A stretch of DNA of 64,000 bases from Haloferax sp. Q22. Lineage in GTDB: Archaea > Halobacteriota > Halobacteria > Halobacteriales > Haloferacaceae. The notes beneath the pieces were generated by a model. It was given only the letters and a program-made list of their open reading frames with translations. It did no database searches and had not been told where the DNA came from. The stretch is from contig NZ_LOEP01000014.1 of the NCBI RefSeq assembly GCF_001482285.1, positions 62,001 through 126,000 on the forward strand, in the 5' to 3' direction. The position numbers were made by a program, and so were the translations under genes. Of the stretch, positions 24,421 to 32,571 are shown in pieces (within the stretch, counting starts at the first letter, position 1; each line of letters starts with the position of its first letter).

Positions 24421-26382
24421 ATGCCCCACGACGTGAGTGACGAGTCTACCCTGCGAGCGCGGGCCCGCAGGGCGATACGGACGGCGGAGGTCAAACCGCG
24501 GTACGAAGACATCGCGATGAACGTGCTGCCGGTCGCCATCGGCGTCGTCGCCGGGCTGGGTGCCGTCGTCTTCCGGGTCGGTATCTGGGTCGTCCAGGAA
24601 CTGCTCTACGGCACCTCGCTCAACCCGGGGAACGTCTCGTTCGCGCTCGTGCCCGTGACCAACGCCTTCGACCTCCTGTCCCCGCTCGGGTCGCTCCGAT
24701 ACGCGGCCATCCCCGCGCTGGGCGGCCTCCTCGTCGGCGTCGTCGTCCTGCTCACGACCGACGCGGTCAAGGGCCACGGCGTGCCGAGCGTCCTCGACGC
24801 GATGCTGAACCGCGGCGGCCGCATCAGCCCGAAAATCGCCCTGTACAAGACGCTCGCGTCGAGCGTCGCCATCGGAAGCGGGGCGTCGCTCGGCCGCGAG
24901 GGGCCCATCATCCAAATCGGGAGTGCCGCCGGGTCCTTCTTCGGCCGGTTCGTCCGGTCGCGGCACACCCGGACGCTCGTCGCGGCGGGGGCGGCCGCCG
25001 GCATCGCGGGCACGTTCAACACGCCCATCGGGGGCATCATGTTCGCGCTCGAAATCCTCCTCGCGGAGTACTACCTCGGCCACGTCATCACGGTCGTTCT
25101 CGCTGCGCTGACGGCGACGGCGGTCGCTCGCCCGATTCTGGAGTTCTCGCCGACGCCCGGCATCCGCGAGTTCCTCGTGCCGGCGTCCTACCAGTTGGTG
25201 ACACCGGCGGTCGAACTCCCCATCTATCTGCTTTTGGGCGTCGTCGTCGGCCTTGTCGGCGCGGGCCTCGTGAAACTGCTTTACGGCGTCGAGCACGTCT
25301 TCGAGCGCCTCGATGCGCCGGGCTATCTCAAGCCCGCGCTGGGCGGGCTCCTGCTGGGCGTGAGCGTCCTCGTCGGCACCGTCGTCCTCGGCGTCGCCCC
25401 CGGGACGGCCGCCGGACTCCTGCTCGGCGTCGGCTACGGCGTCGTCCACCGGAGCATCGACGGCGGCTTCCTCTTCGGTGCGCTCGTCGCGCTGGCGGTC
25501 CTCAAGGCGGTCGGCTTCTCGCTGTCGGTCGGCAGTGGGAGTTCCGGCGGCGTGTTTTCGCCGTCGCTGTTCGTGGGTGCCACCGTCGGCGGCGCGTTCG
25601 GCCTCGCGGTCCACGCGCTCGTCCCCGGGACGGCTCCCTCGGGCGCGTACGCGTTGGTCGGGATGGGCGGCATCTTCGCCGCGACCGCCGGCGCGCCGCT
25701 CACCGCCATCATCATGATTTTCGAACTCACCGGCCAGTACACCATCATCCTCCCGCTCCTCATGGTCAGCGTCGTCGGGAGCGAAATCGCGAGCTACCTC
25801 CTCAACGGCAGTACCATCTACACGCAGAAGCTCCGCGACCTCGGCTACACGGTCCAAGAGCGCCGCATCGGGAGCATCGAAGACGTCCACGTCGCCGACG
25901 TGATGACGAGCGCCGTCGACACCGTCCGAGCGGGAACGCCGCTTTCGGAGGCCGTCAAACGGCTCTGCGACACCGACCACGGCGGGCTCCCCATCGTCGA
26001 GGCTGACGAGTCGCTCGCCGGTATCGTCGTCCAGAGCGACGCCCAGGAGTACCTGACCGAGAACATAGAGAGCGCCGACGGCGACGACGGCCCGGCGGCG
26101 GACCCGCCGGTTGAGGAGGTCGGCACGCGGCCCGTCGTCACGACGACGCCGAACAGCAACCTCCTCCACGTCGTGGACGCGATGGAGGCCGCCGACGTGG
26201 GTCGGGTCCCGGTCGTCGACGGCGCGGAGGTCGTCGGCATAATCACGCGGAGCGACGTGCTCGACGCCTACGACGATATCCCCATCGAGTCGGCGGTCGA
26301 ACCGACTCGCTGTCGCCGGGGGGACGAGCGAGCGCAGTCAGACTCGCGGGCGACTCCCCCTGCCGCGGCGGGCGACCGCTGA
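24421..26382 (+). CDS. ClC-type chloride channel/antiporter with CBS domains
   Basis: A 653-residue ClC family protein that moves chloride, either as a channel or in exchange for protons; chloride balance is central in haloarchaea. The selectivity motifs are visible: 'GSGASLGREGPIIQIG' (gating glutamate in GREGP), 'AGTFNTPIGGIMFALE', and 'GSGSSGGVFSPSLFVG'. Two CBS domains occupy about residues 485-630 ('VADVMTSAVDTVRAGTPLSEAVKRL' and 'TRPVVTTTPNSNLLHVVDAMEAADVGRVPVVDGAEVVGIITRSDVLD'), which often sense adenine nucleotides. The ATG at 24421 is preferred over a TTG nine bases upstream. The gene stands alone or with the small upstream gene. Confidence 0.93.
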   Translation: MPHDVSDESTLRARARRAIRTAEVKPRYEDIAMNVLPVAIGVVAGLGAVVFRVGIWVVQELLYGTSLNPGNVSFALVPVTNAFDLLSPLGSLRYAAIPALGGLLVGVVVLLTTDAVKGHGVPSVLDAMLNRGGRISPKIALYKTLASSVAIGSGASLGREGPIIQIGSAAGSFFGRFVRSRHTRTLVAAGAAAGIAGTFNTPIGGIMFALEILLAEYYLGHVITVVLAALTATAVARPILEFSPTPGIREFLVPASYQLVTPAVELPIYLLLGVVVGLVGAGLVKLLYGVEHVFERLDAPGYLKPALGGLLLGVSVLVGTVVLGVAPGTAAGLLLGVGYGVVHRSIDGGFLFGALVALAVLKAVGFSLSVGSGSSGGVFSPSLFVGATVGGAFGLAVHALVPGTAPSGAYALVGMGGIFAATAGAPLTAIIMIFELTGQYTIILPLLMVSVVGSEIASYLLNGSTIYTQKLRDLGYTVQERRIGSIEDVHVADVMTSAVDTVRAGTPLSEAVKRLCDTDHGGLPIVEADESLAGIVVQSDAQEYLTENIESADGDDGPAADPPVEEVGTRPVVTTTPNSNLLHVVDAMEAADVGRVPVVDGAEVVGIITRSDVLDAYDDIPIESAVEPTRCRRGDERAQSDSRATPPAAAGDR

Positions 26383-26396
26383 CCAGCGGCGGAAAA

Positions 26397-26825
26397 TCAG
26401 TTCGCGCCGACCTCGGGACCGATGAGAATCCAATGGAGCCGGTTCTCTCCGCCGGGGTGGCGCTCCCACCGGACGTGGTAGACGGCAGGTCCGTGCGGGC
26501 ACGACGCACAGCCCTCGGCGCACGGTGTCCGCTTGTGGACTTCGAGGTAGCCCGCGTGCGGCACGACTCTCGTGAGCACCTCGTCCGGGCCGCGGAAGCG
26601 CTCTATCGCCGCCTCACGGCCGGATACGCCGTCGGTGCGGTCGCCACCGCCGCCGATGTCATCGGCGTCGCGGGTCTCGCCCCTGCGGCGGTGTCCGCTG
26701 GGCGCCCCGCGGTCGCGCTCGTTTTCGACGTACTCGACGAGCGCTTCGATTTCCGCCTCGTCGAGTTCGGGTGTCGTCGCGGGCGAGTCGCTCGGCTCTC
26801 GCCGCTCGAATTCGTCGCGGTCCAT
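26397..26825 (-). CDS. Hypothetical protein with Cys-rich metal-binding motif
   Basis: A 142-residue acidic protein. Its N-terminal half is disordered and charged. The C-terminal half contains 'LEVHKRTPCAEGCASCPHGPAVYHVRWERHPGGENRLHWILIGP', where three closely spaced cysteines and a following histidine (C-x3-C-x2-C-x-H) suggest a zinc site; this arrangement recalls small DUF6788-type proteins that carry a Cys cluster followed by 'HGPYxxxxW'. It is convergent with the ClC gene. No function can be assigned. Confidence 0.62.
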   Translation of the reverse strand: MDRDEFERREPSDSPATTPELDEAEIEALVEYVENERDRGAPSGHRRRGETRDADDIGGGGDRTDGVSGREAAIERFRGPDEVLTRVVPHAGYLEVHKRTPCAEGCASCPHGPAVYHVRWERHPGGENRLHWILIGPEVGAN

Positions 26826-26930
26826 GCCGGAGTCTCGTCGCGGCGTCGGTATATACGAACCGGTTTGAAATTCCCTAAGGGGTTGTCAAAGGTGGCGCGA
26901 GCTGAGGTTCGAGTGGGCAGTTCGCGTCGC

Positions 26931-27848
26931 TCAGGAAGAGCTCGTGGACTCCGGGTCCGAGCGGGCGGTCCCGGAGGGGTCGATACCGAGATACTTCTGA
27001 CAGAGCTGTCTGGCGGCGAACGAGCAGAGGAAGTACCAGATGATCCACGCCGGCATGGGCCCGAAGACGGCGTCCTGCCAGCCGACCCGTCCGACGAGGG
27101 GAAGAATCACGTGTGCGGAGCCGGCGGCGATGTGGCCGCCGCGGACCTTCCAGCGCATCCAGAGGAACGCCGGGATGGTGACGAGCATTATCCAGACCAT
27201 CGGCCTGAACTGCGCTTTCATGACGCTCCACTGGTCGCCCATCGCCTCCATCTGTTCTTTTTCGAGGCGTTCGAGGGCGTCGTCGTCGCCGCGCTCTTTC
27301 GCCGCCTCCCGGCGCGACTTCAAGTCGTCCATCCGGGCTTGGTGGCGTTCGAGGAGCGCCGTGTCCTTCAGTCGGTCCTGCATCACGGTTGAGTAGAGGC
27401 CGGTGGCCGCGGCGAGGACGATGACGACGGCGTAGAACGGTATCGAGTGCGCCAGCGGCCCGAGCACGACGTTGTCGATGCCGGCGACTGCGTTTCGGAT
27501 GCCGGCGTTCGAGTAGCCGGCGAACAGGACGACGACGCCGAGCGCGCCGAGCTTGTCCCACCGAGACCACGATGACTCGGCGTCGTCGCTCTCGTCTTCA
27601 GTGCCGGAGTCGTGCGACTGCAGTTTCGAGGCGATTCGGTCGGAGTCGGACAGGACGAAGCCGCCGGCCGCGGCGTCGGTCAGGACGCCCCGCTCGATGA
27701 GGCGACCCCACTGACCGCTCGACAGCGCGTCGTTCACGTCACGCCAGCGGAGCTCTTCGGTCCCCTGTTTCGACCGTTCGACGACGACCGAGAGCGCCTC
27801 CCGCATCGCCGGATTGTCCAGTAACGTCTCTAGGGAGTCTGCGGGCAT
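26931..27848 (-). CDS. DUF106/EMC3-TMCO1 family membrane protein (Oxa1 superfamily)
   Basis: A 305-residue protein. Residues about 1-70 resemble the winged-helix-like extension of haloarchaeal DUF106 proteins (LRWRDVNDALSSGQWGRLIERGVLTDA). Three membrane segments follow, at about 95-115 and 130-150 and later (FRPMVWIMLVTIPAFLWMRWKV, VGWQDAVFGPMPAWIIWYFLCSFAARQL), with a long cytosolic coiled coil between (RLKDTALLERHQARMDDLKSRREAAKERGDDDALERLEKEQ). Members are Oxa1-superfamily insertases working with ribosome and SecYEG, so its presence about 4 kb from secY is notable. The start at 27848 gives the canonical N-terminus. Confidence 0.85.
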   Translation of the reverse strand: MPADSLETLLDNPAMREALSVVVERSKQGTEELRWRDVNDALSSGQWGRLIERGVLTDAAAGGFVLSDSDRIASKLQSHDSGTEDESDDAESSWSRWDKLGALGVVVLFAGYSNAGIRNAVAGIDNVVLGPLAHSIPFYAVVIVLAAATGLYSTVMQDRLKDTALLERHQARMDDLKSRREAAKERGDDDALERLEKEQMEAMGDQWSVMKAQFRPMVWIMLVTIPAFLWMRWKVRGGHIAAGSAHVILPLVGRVGWQDAVFGPMPAWIIWYFLCSFAARQLCQKYLGIDPSGTARSDPESTSSS

Positions 27849-28055
27849 TCACTCGCCCCTATTCGAGCGGTCGTTATCAACGCTTCCCTCTGGCGGAACG
27901 CAGACTCGGCGACAGCCGTCGACTCGACGTCTTCCGAATCGATGGCCGCGGTCGCACCGACCGGTCTGTTCTCGATTTTGATACGCGGCCTCGGCTCGGA
28001 ATCGTCGGTGAACACGAGCGGTCGCGCTCGACATATCGGCCTCCCATGGTCGGTT

Positions 28056-28065
28056 GAATATATAC
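28056..28065 (+). promoter_or_regulatory. TATA box for the HTH-10 regulator
   Basis: The sequence gaatatatac is centred 27-29 nt upstream of the ATG at 28090, a textbook leaderless arrangement. It decides against the upstream in-frame start at 28054. Confidence 0.7.
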
Positions 28066-28089
28066 TTCGCGGGGCGTAATCGTCGTCAT

Positions 28090-28830
28090 ATGTCGAACGC
28101 TAGCGCACCGAATTCCGAACTCACGGGTCCGACCAGACTCACGCTCAAGGTCTGGCACCCGGACTGCTGGACGCTGGAAGTGACGGAAAACGTCGACGCC
28201 GGGGTCACCGCCCACACCGTGTACAACACGCCCGAAGAAACGGTCAAGGGACACTTCACGGTCTACGCCGACCGGGTCGAAGACATCGATAACTTCGTCC
28301 GCGCGACCGAGCGGTCGCGGTTGACTGACTCCGTCTCCGAGTTGAGTCCCCGCCACGAGTTCGACAACGGCGCGTCGAACGTCGGCAACACGACACGGGA
28401 GTTGATGGTCGAGTACGACCCCGAAAACAGCATGACCGACTCGCTTCTATCACACGGCTTCGTCCACGACGCGCCCGTCCGCGTCGACGACGGCTGGGAG
28501 TACTGGCCGGTCATCGACACCGCCGACCGGGCCGACCTCCGCGAACGCCTCGACTCGCTGGAGGCGGCGAATCAGGCCGAAATCATCGTCACCAAGGTCA
28601 CTTCCGTCGCCGGCGCGAAAAACCACGTCTCGCACCAACTGGACAAACTCTCGAACCGCCAGCGCGAGGTGTTCGAACTGGCCTGTCGGCGCGACTACTA
28701 CACGTGGCCGCGAGCGACGACGACGCGGGAACTGGCCGACGAACTCGACATCTCGAAAACCACGCTGCTCGAACATCTCCGGAAGGCCGAGGCGAAACTC
28801 CTCAACCAGTACGCGGAGTCAACTCCGTAA
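28090..28830 (+). CDS. HTH-10 (bacterio-opsin activator type) transcription factor
   Basis: A 246-residue regulator. The N-terminal part (about residues 10-180) is a haloarchaeal sensory-like alpha/beta domain found in Bat-related proteins (KVWHPDCWTLEVTENVDAGVTAHTVYNTPEETVKGHFTVYAD). The C-terminal HTH-10 domain reads 'LSNRQREVFELACRRDYYTWPRATTTRELADELDISKTTLLEHLRKAEAKLLNQ', the typical second helix pattern. It would bind promoters and respond to an unknown signal. The ATG at 28090 fits a TATA box 29 nt upstream. Downstream is a minus-strand mini-operon, so it is monocistronic; its targets are unknown. Confidence 0.88.
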   Translation: MSNASAPNSELTGPTRLTLKVWHPDCWTLEVTENVDAGVTAHTVYNTPEETVKGHFTVYADRVEDIDNFVRATERSRLTDSVSELSPRHEFDNGASNVGNTTRELMVEYDPENSMTDSLLSHGFVHDAPVRVDDGWEYWPVIDTADRADLRERLDSLEAANQAEIIVTKVTSVAGAKNHVSHQLDKLSNRQREVFELACRRDYYTWPRATTTRELADELDISKTTLLEHLRKAEAKLLNQYAESTP

Positions 28831-28939
28831 CGCCGCCGCCGCTCGTTATTCAATTCGATAACTTTCTCTCTAGTTTACTCCGGACACGGTGGTGTCGGTT
28901 CGACGGGTCGCGTCTGCGGTACCGACAGCGTCTTTCCGT

Positions 28940-29068
28940 TCAGTCGGCCCCCTGTGGCGCCCGCCACGTACAGTCAGTACAGCGTTCGATTCCGTGTCTC
29001 GTCTGCGTCTCCGAACCGCACTCCGGGCACCGTTGGGCCGACAGTCGTCCCGTGACTGAGTTCGTCAT
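28940..29068 (-). CDS. 42-residue zinc-ribbon protein
   Basis: A small protein that begins MTNSVTGRLSAQRCPECGSE and ends CTDCTWRAPQGAD. The two CxxC pairs (CPEC at about 14-17 and CTDC at about 31-34), separated by about 13 residues, form a complete zinc ribbon. Haloarchaea encode many such micro-proteins. It lies 30 bp after the winged-helix gene on the same strand and is probably co-transcribed. It may bind nucleic acid or protein; no target is known. Confidence 0.72.
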   Translation of the reverse strand: MTNSVTGRLSAQRCPECGSETQTRHGIERCTDCTWRAPQGAD

Positions 29069-29098
29069 GGCTGAGTCCTCGGTGGAGGGTGAGTTATA

Positions 29099-29326
29099 CT
29101 AGTGTCTGTCCATGGGAGGGTTGTCCTCGTGAGAGGTCGCGCGAGCGTACACGCCGCAACTCCGGCTTCGGAGTTCGCCCGCCTGCTGGAGTCGGCTACA
29201 GGCGTGTTCTATCTCGATAGGATGTCCGTCCACTCCGGAGAGTATCTCGTCTATCGGCGTCGCCCCTCGGCGGTCGAGAAGCGCGAGTACCGCCCGTTCG
29301 AGTTCGTCCGTCTGCTCGTCTCTCAC
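29099..29326 (-). CDS. Small winged-helix-like protein
   Basis: A 75-residue protein starting at GTG 29326. Its sequence (DELERAVLALLDRRGATPIDEILSGVDGHPIEIEHACSRLQQAGELRSRSCGVYARA) has the helix-helix-helix-wing pattern of a winged helix. The start overlaps the stop of a 31-codon frame (GTGA), and another GTG lies two codons upstream. It is followed by a zinc-ribbon gene, so the minus-strand unit reads leader frame, winged helix, zinc ribbon. It may be a DNA-binding regulator; the family was not recognised. Confidence 0.6.
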   Translation of the reverse strand: MRDEQTDELERAVLALLDRRGATPIDEILSGVDGHPIEIEHACSRLQQAGELRSRSCGVYARATSHEDNPPMDRH

Positions 29327-29418
29327 GCGCACCGACGTGTTTCCGACTCGTGGTTCGTCCCGCGCTCGTCTCCCGGCGTCCGGTTGCCTTCGGCCCGCTC
29401 GTCGCTGGTCGTGACCAT
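29323..29418 (-). CDS. 31-codon leader frame at a leaderless promoter
   Basis: An ATG at 29418 starts a 31-residue charged peptide (MVTTSDERAEGNRTPGDERG...), terminating at 29323 where it overlaps the GTG of the winged-helix gene by four bases. The TATA box at 29441-29449 puts transcription start at this ATG. It may be a real small protein or leader, or the N-terminus of the downstream protein separated by a frameshift. Confidence 0.5.
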   Translation of the reverse strand: MVTTSDERAEGNRTPGDERGTNHESETRRCA

Positions 29419-29440
29419 GCCGGTGGTGTCCGCTTCGTGG

Positions 29441-29449
29441 TTATATATT
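29441..29449 (-). promoter_or_regulatory. TATA box for the winged-helix/zinc-ribbon unit
   Basis: Minus-strand aatatataa is centred 27 nt upstream of the ATG at 29418, exactly the haloarchaeal TATA-to-start distance for a leaderless transcript. Confidence 0.68.
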
Positions 29450-29686
29450 CATCCCCGACTATGATACGGCCCGACCGATGATTCGGACCGAAATTTCCCA
29501 GACGTTGATGTTTGATACTGGATTCTCAATCTCATAATAGAGGTCCTGAAATGGCTTGCTATCCGGATATAGTTGAAATGCCAAATCCATTATAACAGCG
29601 TTCATATGAATTTTTCATTGACGACCCCGACCATAGTAGCACATCCGTATAACTACCTTCTGTTCAAGGGTCTGGGTAGGATTATC

Positions 29687-31153
29687 ATGTCAGACTCAGA
29701 GGCGAGAACGGCGAGAGAGGAGTGGGGAAGCCGGTTCGGCTTCCTCATGGCGATGCTCGGCGCGATGGTGGGCGCGGGCAACATCTGGCGCATGCCGTTT
29801 ACGACGGGCGAAAACGGCGGCGGCGCCTTCCTCGTGGCCTACATCCTCCTGTTGTACCTCATCGCGGTTCCCGGACTGATGGCCGAGACGATGATCGGCC
29901 GCTACACGAACAATGGGGTCATCGGGGCGTTCAAGCAGGTTCTCGGGAGCAAGCGGGCGCAGGGCCTCGGCCTCGTGGTCCTCATCGTCAACGTGGCGCT
30001 GATGTCGTACTACGCGCCCATCATCGGCTGGGCGCTCTACTACGCCGGTCACTCGGTGCTCATGACGTTCACCCAGCCGGGGTTCCAGCCGCAGGCGTTC
30101 TGGGACGGATTCATCAACAACCCGGCGCTCGTCGTGGGGATGCACACGGTAACGATGGCCGGTCTGGCCGGCGTTCTCGTGTTTGGCATCCGCCGCGGCA
30201 TCGAGCGCGTCGTGAAGTGGATGATTCCGTTGCTCGTCGTCGCGCTCGTGGCCGTCTCGATTCGCGGCGTCACGCTCCCCGGCGGCATGGAGGGAGTCGC
30301 GTTCGTCTTTACGCCCGATTGGGGCTACCTCACCCGCGGCAGTACGTGGGTCGCGGCGCTCAGTCAGGCGCTGTTCTCGACGGGTCTCGGGTGGGGTATC
30401 GCGCTGACCTACGGGAGCTATCTCAGCCGGTACGACGACGTGCCGCTCGGCGGCGGCCTGTTCACCGCGATCGGGAACACGAGCATCGGTCTGCTCGCGG
30501 TGTTCGCCACGTTCCCCGTCGTCTTCGCGTTCGGACTCGAACCGAGCGCCGGGTCGAACCTGCTTTTCATCTCGATGGCGCAAGTGTTCCCCGAACTCCC
30601 CGGCGGGAGTCTGTGGGCCATCGTGTTCTTCGTCTCCTTCTTTTTCGCGACGTTCACCTCCGGCCTCGGCATCACCGAAGTCGCCGTCACCACGGTTTCC
30701 GAGGAGACGCGCCTCTCGCGGACGGGTGCCGTGCTCGCGTCCTGTGGCGCCATTTGGGTGCTCGGCCTCCCGAGTGCCTACTCCTCGGCGTTCCTCGGGC
30801 GGATGGACTTCATGTTCGGAAGCTTCGGCCTCCCGCTGGCGACGCTGTCTATCATCGCGCTCGTCGCGTGGAAGTTCGGCCCCGAGCGCGCCCGCGTGCT
30901 CGACCTCAACCGCAACGCCGGCATCTACGTCGGCTCGTGGTGGAACCCGGTCGTGAAGTACGTCATCCCCGTCGTGATGATGTTCATCCTCGGCTACGGC
31001 GTCTACTCCAGCATCGGAACCGCGAACCAGCGGTTGATGTTGCTCGGCGTCGCGTTCATGGGCGCACTCGTCGTCGTGAGCACGGTCGTGATGAGCGTCG
31101 TCGGCGACGAGCCACCGTCCGGTTCCGCGGCGGTCCCGGGAGGTGACGACTGA
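29687..31153 (+). CDS. SNF family sodium-dependent amino-acid transporter
   Basis: A 488-residue neurotransmitter:sodium symporter family member (LeuT fold) with 11 or 12 membrane segments. Helix 1 carries 'FGFLMAMLGAMVGAGNIWRMPF', the broken helix with the sodium and substrate site, followed by 'NGGGAFLVAYILLLYLIAVPGLMAETMIG'. It should import an amino acid with sodium. The start at 29687 gives the usual short N-terminus (MSDSEARTAREEWGSRFGF), whereas upstream in-frame residues look non-coding. A small membrane protein and a proline racemase follow without a gap, so proline or hydroxyproline is the likely substrate (inference from context). Confidence 0.93.
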   Translation: MSDSEARTAREEWGSRFGFLMAMLGAMVGAGNIWRMPFTTGENGGGAFLVAYILLLYLIAVPGLMAETMIGRYTNNGVIGAFKQVLGSKRAQGLGLVVLIVNVALMSYYAPIIGWALYYAGHSVLMTFTQPGFQPQAFWDGFINNPALVVGMHTVTMAGLAGVLVFGIRRGIERVVKWMIPLLVVALVAVSIRGVTLPGGMEGVAFVFTPDWGYLTRGSTWVAALSQALFSTGLGWGIALTYGSYLSRYDDVPLGGGLFTAIGNTSIGLLAVFATFPVVFAFGLEPSAGSNLLFISMAQVFPELPGGSLWAIVFFVSFFFATFTSGLGITEVAVTTVSEETRLSRTGAVLASCGAIWVLGLPSAYSSAFLGRMDFMFGSFGLPLATLSIIALVAWKFGPERARVLDLNRNAGIYVGSWWNPVVKYVIPVVMMFILGYGVYSSIGTANQRLMLLGVAFMGALVVVSTVVMSVVGDEPPSGSAAVPGGDD

Positions 31154-31154
31154 C

Positions 31155-31478
31155 ATGGCGCTGTCGACGCTCACGTGGGTCTCGATGCTCGTCTCGCTTC
31201 TCCTGTTGCCCGGCGTTGCGGCCGCGGTCCTCGTCAGGTCACTCCGCACCGAGGAGCGCAAACTCGCGCTCTTACGGGAACAGGGCGACGTCGATAGCTA
31301 CTCCCCGCGGGCGCTTTCCGACCTCCGCGAGTGGATTCGCGCGAACCCCGACGACCCCTACGCGCCGATTGCCCGTCGCCGCTACAACGAATGTGTGCGG
31401 TCGCTTCGGGGGATAGATAAACCCCATTACGACTGGTCCGACGAACAAATCGCCCGGCTCGAACTGGTGGACGAATGA
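31155..31478 (+). CDS. Small membrane protein between SNF transporter and proline racemase
   Basis: A 107-residue protein starting at ATG 31155, preceded by a Shine-Dalgarno-like ggaggtg at 31139-31145 inside the end of the transporter gene. One N-terminal membrane helix (LTWVSMLVSLLLLPGVAAAVLV) is followed by a charged cytosolic region (RALSDLREWIRANPDDPYAPIARRRYNECVRSLRG). It lies 1 bp after the SNF stop and overlaps the racemase start by four bases, so it is firmly in the operon. It may be an accessory subunit of the transporter; the family is not recognised. Confidence 0.75.
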   Translation: MALSTLTWVSMLVSLLLLPGVAAAVLVRSLRTEERKLALLREQGDVDSYSPRALSDLREWIRANPDDPYAPIARRRYNECVRSLRGIDKPHYDWSDEQIARLELVDE

Positions 31479-32545
31479 GCGGGCGCGACGCCGACACTGA
31501 CACCGAGTCCGTCCGCGAGCGCGACGACCTCGCGTTCGACGACCTCACCACGGACGCGTCGTTTACGACCATCGACACGCACACCGAAGGCGAGCCGACT
31601 CGCATCGTCGTCGACGGCATCGACCGCTCGGCGCTCGTGGGTGACTCAGTTCGGGAGCGCCGGGACTCGTTCGCCGAGACCCACGACTGGGTGCGCGACC
31701 TGCTGATGCGAGAGCCCCGCGGCCACGACGACATGTTCGGGGCCGTCGTCGTCGATGCCAACCACCCCGACGCGGACGTGGGCGTCTTCTTCATGGACAG
31801 TCGAGGCTACCTCGACATGTGCGGCCACGGGACCATCGGCGTCGTCTCTGCGCTCCTCGAACTGGGCCGACTCGACCGACGCGAGACCGTCTGCGTCGAG
31901 ACGCCGGCCGGACTCGTCGAGGCGACGCCCGAATACGCGTCCGACGGCGGCGTCGAGTGCGTCACGATAGAGAACGTCCGGTCGTTCGTTTACGACCGGG
32001 CGACCGTCCCGGTCTCGTTTCTCGACTCGCCGCTCTCCGTCGACGTCGTCTACGCGGGCAACTTCTTCGCGCTGGTCGACAGCGACCACCTCGACCTGCC
32101 CGTCGAACCACAGCACGCAGCGACGTTCGTCGATTGGGGCCTCGAAATCCGCGACGCCGTCAACGAGCGCCTCGATATCATCCATCCGCTCACCGGCGAG
32201 GAGGGCTCGGTCTCGATTACCGAGATATACGGCACGCCCGAGGACGTAGACCGGAGCATCGTCGTCTTCGGCGAGGGACAGGTCGACCGCTCTCCGTGCG
32301 GGACCGGGACGTGCGCGAAGATGGCGCTCCTCCACGACGCCGGCGCGCTCGACATCGGCGAGTCGTACCTCCACGAGAGCATCGTCGGCACGCGTTTCGA
32401 AGGCAGACTCGTCGCGGCCGACGAACGCGACGGCGTGACGCTGACGACGCCGCTCATCACCGGGTCGGCCCGCATCACGGGGAAACACACGTTCGTCAAG
32501 GACGCGAAAGACTCGCTTTCCGGGTTCAGTATCTCGGCGGAGTAG
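31475..32545 (+). CDS. Proline racemase / hydroxyproline epimerase family enzyme
   Basis: A 356-residue cofactor-independent racemase-fold enzyme. Both catalytic cysteines are present: Cys116 in 'DMCGHGTIGV' and Cys275 in 'DRSPCGTGTCAKMALL', so it should be a racemase or epimerase rather than a hydroxyproline dehydratase, in which one cysteine is replaced. 'FTTIDTHTEGEPTRIVVDG' near residue 30 is the family signature. It acts on proline or 4-hydroxyproline in the cytoplasm. The N-terminal extension of about 28 acidic residues is typical of haloarchaeal copies. It is the third gene of the SNF operon (ATGA overlap). Confidence 0.9.
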   Translation: MSGRDADTDTESVRERDDLAFDDLTTDASFTTIDTHTEGEPTRIVVDGIDRSALVGDSVRERRDSFAETHDWVRDLLMREPRGHDDMFGAVVVDANHPDADVGVFFMDSRGYLDMCGHGTIGVVSALLELGRLDRRETVCVETPAGLVEATPEYASDGGVECVTIENVRSFVYDRATVPVSFLDSPLSVDVVYAGNFFALVDSDHLDLPVEPQHAATFVDWGLEIRDAVNERLDIIHPLTGEEGSVSITEIYGTPEDVDRSIVVFGEGQVDRSPCGTGTCAKMALLHDAGALDIGESYLHESIVGTRFEGRLVAADERDGVTLTTPLITGSARITGKHTFVKDAKDSLSGFSISAE

Positions 32546-32561
32546 CGGGCTCCGACCGCTC

Positions 32562-32566
32562 TTTTT
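32562..32566 (+). terminator. T-run between convergent racemase and MATE genes
   Basis: Five consecutive Ts occur 17 bp after the racemase stop codon in the 26-bp gap to the convergent MATE gene. A short T-run like this is enough for archaeal termination. Confidence 0.35.
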
Positions 32567-32571
32567 CCGGC

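Noticed and set aside
24391-26169. 592-codon minus-strand frame opposite the ClC channel
   Set aside because: Highly charged low-complexity translation typical of antisense GC-rich DNA; the ClC protein is unmistakable on the other strand.
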